Assembly (NCBI GenBank): GCA_008694505.1
Contig: VZDJ01000097.1
Location: 547,760 to 611,759, forward strand
Source of the DNA: Cyanoderma ruficeps
Taxonomy: Eukaryota; Chordata; Aves; Passeriformes; Timaliidae
Length of the DNA stretch: 64,000 nucleotides
Direction: 5' to 3'
The notes under the pieces were generated by a model. The model saw only the letters and a program-made list of their open reading frames with translations, did not search any database and had not been told where the DNA came from. Shown here piece by piece: positions 60,201 through 64,000 of the stretch (the stretch's first letter is position 1; every line of letters begins with the position of its first letter). Both the position numbers and the translations under genes were made by a program.

Positions 60201-62493
60201 AGACAAAGCCCAGCCTTCATTTCCAGGGCCTACATAATTTTGGTTGCCTTTTTCAGGCCTACCCAGCCCAACCTTTCTTTCCACCTCCCCTGAATCTATT
60301 ACATACAATCCCCCATGATTTTTAGAAACATTTTAACCCGTTCCCTCATCCCCACACCCTTTTTGGCAGGTACAGCTTCACGGTCTAGTAAAGGCAAAGC
60401 CCAACCTTCATTTCCAGGACCTACGTAGGTCTGGTTCCCTTTCCCAGGCCTGTCCAGGCCCAACCTTTCTTTCCACCTCCCCTCAGCCTATTGCATACAA
60501 TTCTCCATGGTTTTTAGAAACGTTTTAACCCTCATGCCGTCGTCCCCACACCCTTTTTGGCAGGTACAACTTGTTCACGGGCTGCCCCAAGGCCAAGACG
60601 TGCACCATCATCCTGCGCGGGGGCGCGGAGCAGTTCATGGAGGAGACGGAGCGCTCCCTGCACGACGCCATCATGATCGTCAGGAGAGCCATCAAGGTGA
60701 GCCCTCGGCGCGGCCTTTTCGTCCCCCGTTCTCTCAGAGCGGGGCTTAAATGCTCCACACGTGGCTTTTGCGTTCAGACCCAGGTGTGGATTGCGTGTCT
60801 GTGGTACAGTCTCACAAGCTGTGAGTTCTAGCTAACAAAAGTTATCAAACTAGAAAACTCTCTCCTGGCTGTTTGGTTCTAGAAAAATGGCTCCTAGCTC
60901 CTTCTTTCTAGAAAACTGGCTCCTAGCTCTTTCTTTCTAGAAAATTGGCTCCTAGCTTGCTCTTTCTAGAAAAATGGCTCCTAGCTCCCTTTTTTCCTAG
61001 AAAAGTGGCTCCTAGATACTTTCTTTCTTTCTAGAAAAATGGCTCCTAGTGCTTTCTTTCTAGAAGAATGGCTCCTAGATCCTTTCTTTCTTTCTACAAA
61101 AATGGCTCCTAGCTTTGTTTCTAGAAGAATGGCTCCTAGCTATTTCTTTCTAGAAGAATGGCTCCTAGCTCGCTCTTTCTAGAAAACTGGCTCCTAGCTC
61201 TTTCTTTCTTTCTAGAAAAATGGCTCCTGGCTCTTTCTTTCTTTCTAGAAAACTGGCTCCTAGCTCTTTGTTTCTTTCTAGAAAACTGGCTCCTAGCTCT
61301 TTGTTTCTTTCTAGAAAAATGGCTCCTAGCTCCTTTCTTTCTTTCTAGAGAACTGGCTGCCAGCTCCTTTCTTTCCAAGGCCTTTTAAGCACAAACTGTC
61401 CAATTGTGAAATGACACCAAAATTATTTTTACTTTTAACCCAATACCCAACCACCCGTGGCCCGCAATGCAGATTTTTCTATCCAATTACAAAACATCAC
61501 CCAAACCCATGAAGAAGAAGGTGAAAAAGAAGGACTCAGCCTGCACCCTGAATCCCCCATCTTGCTTTATATGTTTTACCATATACTAAAACCTTAAACT
61601 CTTAAGTTTTTTACCTTGTGACATTACAAACCTCTATTCAAACTACACCCACAGTCCCAGTGCTGTCACTCAATTTTGGGAGCCTTTTCCACGGCCTCAG
61701 GTGGAATGCAGTGTTTGCCCGGGGGTCAGTGCCTGTGGGCACAGCAAGTCTGGAATTCCCAGTGCCCAGGGCTCCAACGCTCAGCTTTTGGGGTTCCATA
61801 TCTGCCATATCCCTGCAGAGCCCTTTGCTGTGCCATATCCCTGCAGAGCAGCCAGGGCAGTGGGTCTCCGTGGGCTGGCAGTGCTGCTGTGCCCTGAGAG
61901 AACCCTTTGCTCTGCCCTGTCCCTACAGAAGGGCCAGGGCAGTGGGTTTCCAGGGCAGTGGGTTTCCATCCAGGGCAGTGGGTTTCCAGGGCAGTGGGTT
62001 TCCATCCAGGGCAGTGGGTTTCCAGGGCAGTGGGTTTCCATCCAGGGCAGTGGATTCCAGGGCAGTGGATTCCAGGGCAGTGGATGTCCAAGGCAGTGGA
62101 TTCCAGGGCAGTGGATTCCAGGGCAGTGGGTTTCCAGGGCAGTGGATTTCCAGGGCAGTGGGTTCCAGGGCAGTGGATTCCAGGGCGGTGGATTCCAGGG
62201 CAGTGGATTTCCAGAGCAGTGGATTCCAGGGCAGTAGATGTCCAAGGCCCCCTCTCAGGCTCCTTTTCTCCGCCCTGTCCCCGCAGAACGACTCGGTGGT
62301 GGCGGGCGGCGGGGCCATCGAGATGGAGCTCTCCAAGTTCCTGCGGGATTATTCCCGCACCATCCCGGGCAAGCAGCAGCTGCTGATCGGCGCCTACGCC
62401 AAGGCCCTGGAGATCATCCCGCGGCAGCTCTGCGACAACGCCGGCTTCGACGCCACCAACATCCTCAACAAACTGCGCGCCAAACACGCCCAG
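47075..62493 (+). CDS. CCT7: CCT7, chaperonin TRiC subunit eta, lacks last exon at window edge
   Basis: Eta subunit of the cytosolic ATP-driven chaperonin TRiC/CCT, which folds actin, tubulin and other proteins. Eleven exons: 47,075-47,080 (just Met-Met); 49,882-50,035; 52,398-52,504; 53,265-53,390; 53,942-53,994; 55,558-55,729; 57,193-57,357; 58,133-58,321; 58,775-58,872; 60,564-60,696; 62,287-62,493. They give 470 residues in unbroken frame. The human protein has 543 residues, and the missing 73 or so match a last exon that would lie beyond 64,000. Group II chaperonin landmarks: [13 protein letters not shown] and [11 protein letters not shown] (ATP site), GDGTTS (91-96), ERSLHDAI with catalytic Asp391, [13 protein letters not shown] (405-417) and [17 protein letters not shown]. 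The start rests on [13 protein letters not shown], as in mammals. Introns 1, 6, 9 and 10 hold large tandem arrays; introns 1, 3, 5 and 7 hold CR1s. Confidence 0.96.
47585..48045 (-). mobile_element. CR1 LINE, antisense, about 460 bp, CCT7 intron 1
   Basis: Starts AGATCACAGAATAGGCAGGG and continues with GGAAAGAAGTTCTTCTTCAT, CCCCTCTCAGCCTTCCCTTC and CTCCAGTCTAACCAGGCCCA. It belongs to a CR1 subfamily different from that at 44,645. Confidence 0.85.
48228..48395 (-). mobile_element. CR1 fragment, antisense, CCT7 intron 1
   Basis: ACTGGTTTGGGTTGGAAGGG, CTGCCATGGCAGGGACACCT, CCACTGTCCCAGGCTGCTCC and GGGATCCAGGGGCAG: an antisense CR1 3' end. Confidence 0.85.
48400..49549. other. Unique part of CCT7 intron 1, nothing recognised
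   Basis: Mixed composition with no array or recognisable repeat. An AATAAA lies near 49,069 in ordinary intron context. Confidence 0.5.
49550..49820 (+). mobile_element. Possible LTR fragment in CCT7 intron 1
   Basis: A CCAAT box (49,702-49,706) followed at 49,728 by TATAAAAA, then a pyrimidine-rich stretch (CCCTTCTTTCTCCTCTCACA), looks like an LTR promoter. It ends near GGCAACA at 49,818, just before exon 2. The boundaries and any target-site duplication are not clear. Confidence 0.3.
50080..50800. repeat. 107-bp tandem repeat, 7 copies, CCT7 intron 1
   Basis: Very regular 107-bp spacing of TTGTCTCACAGGAAAACCAT (50,231, 50,338, 50,445 and on). The array starts about 45 bp after exon 2's donor. 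Each unit carries TCTTCATTTAGCCAGGAAAT and a pyrimidine-CACAG sequence like a 3' splice site. The series of 62-codon frames is caused by the period (107 is not a multiple of three). Confidence 0.95.
50825..51400. repeat. About 195-bp tandem repeat, 3 copies, AT-rich
   Basis: Starts at about 50,829, 51,027 and 51,220 with GTGGGTAGTA, then TTAAAGGTTGGAACAGCGA, TTCCTTACATAAAAATATAA and ACAGTGACTCAGACATTTTC. The first two copies are closest; the third carries small deletions. AT dinucleotide-rich DNA follows to 51,535. Confidence 0.93.
51540..52397. other. 3' part of CCT7 intron 2, nothing recognised
   Basis: No tandem array or CR1 seen. It ends in a pyrimidine tract (CTCTTCTCCACCCACCCCAG) that forms the exon 3 acceptor. 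Confidence 0.6.
52600..53130 (+). mobile_element. CR1 LINE, sense, with internal tandem expansion, CCT7 intron 3
   Basis: Same CR1 family as 8,930-9,415. At about 52,850-53,000 a roughly 49-bp piece of the element (GTGTCCCAGGCCAGGTTGTG with GATCCCCTGGATCCCTGG) is tandemly multiplied to about four copies. The 3' terminus fades near 53,130. Confidence 0.85.
54181..54216. repeat. (ATG)12 microsatellite
   Basis: Twelve perfect ATG units in CCT7 intron 5. Intronic, so not translated. Probably polymorphic. Confidence 0.98.
54965..55445 (+). mobile_element. CR1 LINE, sense, with internal tandem expansion, CCT7 intron 5
   Basis: Sense CR1 with GAGCCTGGAGCAAAGGAGGC, GGGAACAGGGACAGGAGGAG and GGTGTGGCACTTGGGGACAT in order. 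At 55,000-55,145 a roughly 31-bp piece (GGGCTGGAGAATTCCTGAGG) is repeated four to five times. It is the uninterrupted counterpart of the nested element at 34,855. Confidence 0.88.
56590..57115. repeat. 38-bp minisatellite, about 13 copies, CCT7 intron 6
   Basis: Unit GGGAAAGCTTTGTAAATGAG plus GCCTCTGGAAGCAGAGAG. The array ends about 78 bp before exon 7. Confidence 0.95.
57440..57790 (+). mobile_element. CR1 LINE, sense, CCT7 intron 7
   Basis: Matches 8,930-9,415 closely (GAGCTGGGAATGTTCCCCTG, CTCCAGGAGAGCTGGAGAGG, AATGGCTTCCCACTGGGAAA). It starts about 85 bp after the exon 7 donor. Confidence 0.88.
59515..59760 (-). mobile_element. Probable solo LTR of an endogenous retrovirus, CCT7 intron 9
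   Basis: On the - strand the order is that of an LTR: a TATA box (complement of 59,653-59,658), then about 80 nt later an AATAAA signal (complement of 59,572-59,577), then a short U5-like segment near 59,520. The outer ends may be the TG/CA pair near 59,752 and 59,526, but I could not find a clear target-site duplication. No viral coding sequence accompanies it. Confidence 0.5.
59845..60572. repeat. Tandem repeat carrying copies of the CCT7 exon 10 acceptor
   Basis: Four related units (spacing 132, 191 and 194 bp between the last four AGs) contain CAACCTTTCTTTCCACCTCC, TTTTTAGAAACATTTTAACC and CACACCCTTTTTGGCAGGTA. The last unit runs directly into exon 10. Three decoy acceptors end at 60,046, 60,178 and 60,369; the true one ends at 60,563. 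Confidence 0.9.
60850..61385. repeat. 28-37 bp minisatellite, CCT7 intron 10
   Basis: About 16 units of GGCTCCTAGCTCTTTCTTTC plus TAGAAAA(A/C)T. Variable numbers of TTTC explain the length changes. It begins about 160 bp after exon 10. Confidence 0.93.
61925..62245. repeat. 15-20 bp minisatellite just before CCT7 exon 11
   Basis: About 18 copies of CAGGGCAGTGGATTC or CAGGGCAGTGGGTTTCCATC. It ends about 40 bp before the exon 11 acceptor. Confidence 0.93.
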
Positions 62494-62519
62494 GTACGGC
62501 CCCGGGGCGGCCCCTACAG

Positions 62520-63263
62520 GGCGCGGCCTGGGCTCCCTTCCTGGGGTCCCCTCTCCTGTTTTGGGGTCACCCCTCACCTCTAAAAGTCCCTTTTTAAAAC
62601 TCCTCCTTCCCCTTTTTGGGGTCACCCCCTCACCACTAAAGGTCCATTTTTAGGGCTCTGCTTTGGCTCCCTTCTTGGGGTCCCCTCTCCCGTTTTGGGG
62701 TCACCCTCTGGCCTCTAAGGGTCCCTTTTTAAAACTCCTCCTTCCCCTTTTTGGGGTCACCCCCTCACCACTAAAGGTCCATTTTTAGGGCTCTGCGTGG
62801 GCTCCCTTCGTGGGGTCCCCTCTCCTATTTTGGGGTCATCCCCTCACCTCTAGAGGTCCCTTTTTAAAACTCCTTCCCCTTTTTGGGGTCATCCCCTCAC
62901 CTCTAAAGGTCCCTTTAAGGGTTCTGCTTTGGCTCCCTTCGTGGGGTCCCCTCTCCCGTTTTGGGGTCACCCCCTCACCTCTAAAAGTCCCTTTTTAGGG
63001 CTCCTCCTTCCCCTTTTTGGGGTCACCCCCTCACCACTAAAGGTTCCTTTTAAGGTTCTGCTTTGGCTCCCTTTTTGGGGTCCCCTCTCCTGTTTTGGGG
63101 TCACCCCCTCACCACTAAAGGTCCATTTTTAGGGCTCTGCCTGGGCTCCCTTCATGGGGTCCCCTCTCCTGTTTAGGGTCACTCCTTCACCTCTAAAAGT
63201 CCCTTTTTAGGGCTCCTCCTTCCCCTTTTTGGGGTCCCCCCTCCTGTTTTGGGGTCACCCCTT
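62520..63263. repeat. About 133-bp tandem repeat, CCT7 last intron
   Basis: Units start at GGCTCCCTTC near 62,529, 62,665, 62,798, 62,930 and 63,063. Each contains two related halves with TTTTGGGGTCACCCCCTCAC and CTAAAGGTCCATTTTTAGGG. Degenerate units with TTTGGGGTCC resume after the LTR insertion and continue to about 63,910. No last CCT7 exon is visible here. Confidence 0.92.
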
Positions 63264-63568
63264 TGATGCTGTTTTACACCACAGCAACACAGACTCCAAG
63301 ATTCACAAGGCTGAGATGACTCCTCTGTTTTTGGGCTGTGTCTCCCTTTTATACTATTCCACACAGACCAGTTCCATTGGTGACACAGAGACAAACCTCT
63401 TCACTCACACTGGTCAGAGCAGAGGGACAGCAACAAGATTTTCCCTCCTGGGGAAAGGAATGAAAACAAAGTTACAGTTACAAAAACATTTCTCCAGTTC
63501 ACAGAAAATTCCCTGGGAAAAGGAATTTCAGAAAACCAAAACGCCTCAGGCAGGAAACCAGGGCTACA
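63264..63568 (-). mobile_element. Solo LTR with 6-bp target-site duplication
   Basis: A 305-bp non-repetitive insertion interrupts the 133-bp array. It begins TGATG and ends CTACA on the + strand, so it is bounded by TG...CA on either strand. It is flanked by identical CCCCTT at 63,258-63,263 and 63,569-63,574. A TATAAAA box reads on the - strand (complement of 63,347-63,353). The 6-bp duplication fits avian class II (beta-like) endogenous retroviruses. No viral coding sequence remains. Confidence 0.75.
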
Positions 63569-63574
63569 CCCCTT

Positions 63575-64000
63575 CACCTCTAAAAGTCCCTTTTTAGGGC
63601 TTCTCCTCCCCTTTTTGAGGTTCCCCCCCTTACTTTTGGGGTCCATTTTTGGGCTTCCTTTTATGGGTGCCACCCCAAATTTGGGGTCCTTTCTTTGGGT
63701 GTCATGTGTTCCCCCCCCCCAGTTTTGTGGTCCATTTTTGGTGCCCCCTCCCCAAATTTGGGACCCCTTTCTTGGGGTATCCCTCTCTTTTTAGGGTCCC
63801 TTTTTTGGGTGTCCCCCCCCTAAATTTGGGATCCCATTTTTTGGGTGTCTTTCCCCCAATTCTGGGCCCATTTTTGGGGTCCCCGCTCACCTTTTGGGAT
63901 CTGTTTTTGGGGTGCCACAGCAGGGCAGAGCTGGTGTGTGTGATTCCTGCCTCCTGTGTGTCCTCCTGGAGCCTGTCAGTGTGTCCTGCTTTAGGGCAAA
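63575..64000. other. Degenerate array tail, CCT7 last intron
   Basis: T/C-rich DNA with decayed TTTTTGGGGTCC units and poly-C runs (63,711-63,720). Intron sequence leading out of the window. Confidence 0.6.

Noticed and set aside
62494..64000. Last exon of CCT7
   Set aside because: I searched for a reading frame matching the expected C terminus (starting GGTWYGVD) and found only repeats and an LTR.

Overview
The window is nuclear DNA of a bird, probably a songbird, from a GC-rich and minisatellite-rich chromosome. Three things show this: spliced vertebrate genes with short GT-AG introns, many CR1 LINE 3' ends (several of a type I associate with passerines, which is an inference), and gene order. 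From left to right the genes are RAB11FIP5 (first coding exon, - strand), two NOTO/GNOT-type homeobox genes (+), SMYD5 (+), PRADC1 (-) and CCT7 (+, its last exon lies beyond the right edge). This is the order and orientation of the human 2p13 block RAB11FIP5-NOTO-SMYD5-PRADC1-CCT7, except that the homeobox gene is present twice, as known for chicken Gnot1/Gnot2.

Layout. 1-4,396: CR1 copies and intron 1 of RAB11FIP5, ending in its C2-domain exon 1 and a CpG-rich promoter. 4,400-15,550: intergenic, with five large tandem arrays, a CTCF-like site and AT-rich blocks that could be developmental enhancers. 15,570-18,074: NOTO copy A. 18,075-28,890: intergenic arrays and more enhancer-like sequence. 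28,900-33,037: NOTO copy B. 34,855-35,425: one CR1 inserted inside another. 36,280-43,180: SMYD5 with 13 coding exons. 43,867-46,785: PRADC1 on the opposite strand, tail to tail with SMYD5. 46,786-47,074: a head-to-head promoter shared by PRADC1 and CCT7. 47,075 to the edge: CCT7 with 11 of an expected 12 coding exons, whose introns carry CR1s, LTR-type insertions and tandem arrays.

Functionally these are unrelated neighbours kept together by synteny. RAB11FIP5 serves recycling-endosome traffic, the NOTO pair are node/notochord transcription factors with an eh1 repressor motif, SMYD5 is a lysine methyltransferase, PRADC1 is a secreted PA-domain protein, and CCT7 is the eta subunit of the cytosolic chaperonin TRiC. 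I reconstructed all exon chains by hand; each keeps frame across every junction.

I found no new multi-gene system. The most interesting structure is at the splicing level. Tandem arrays repeatedly sit at the 3' ends of introns, and in at least two cases (CCT7 intron 9, SMYD5 intron 8) the unit itself carries a splice-acceptor-like sequence, giving rows of decoy acceptors before the true exon. In NOTO copy A, the 3' end of a CR1 runs to within 3 nt of the exon 3 boundary and so supplies almost all of the acceptor region.
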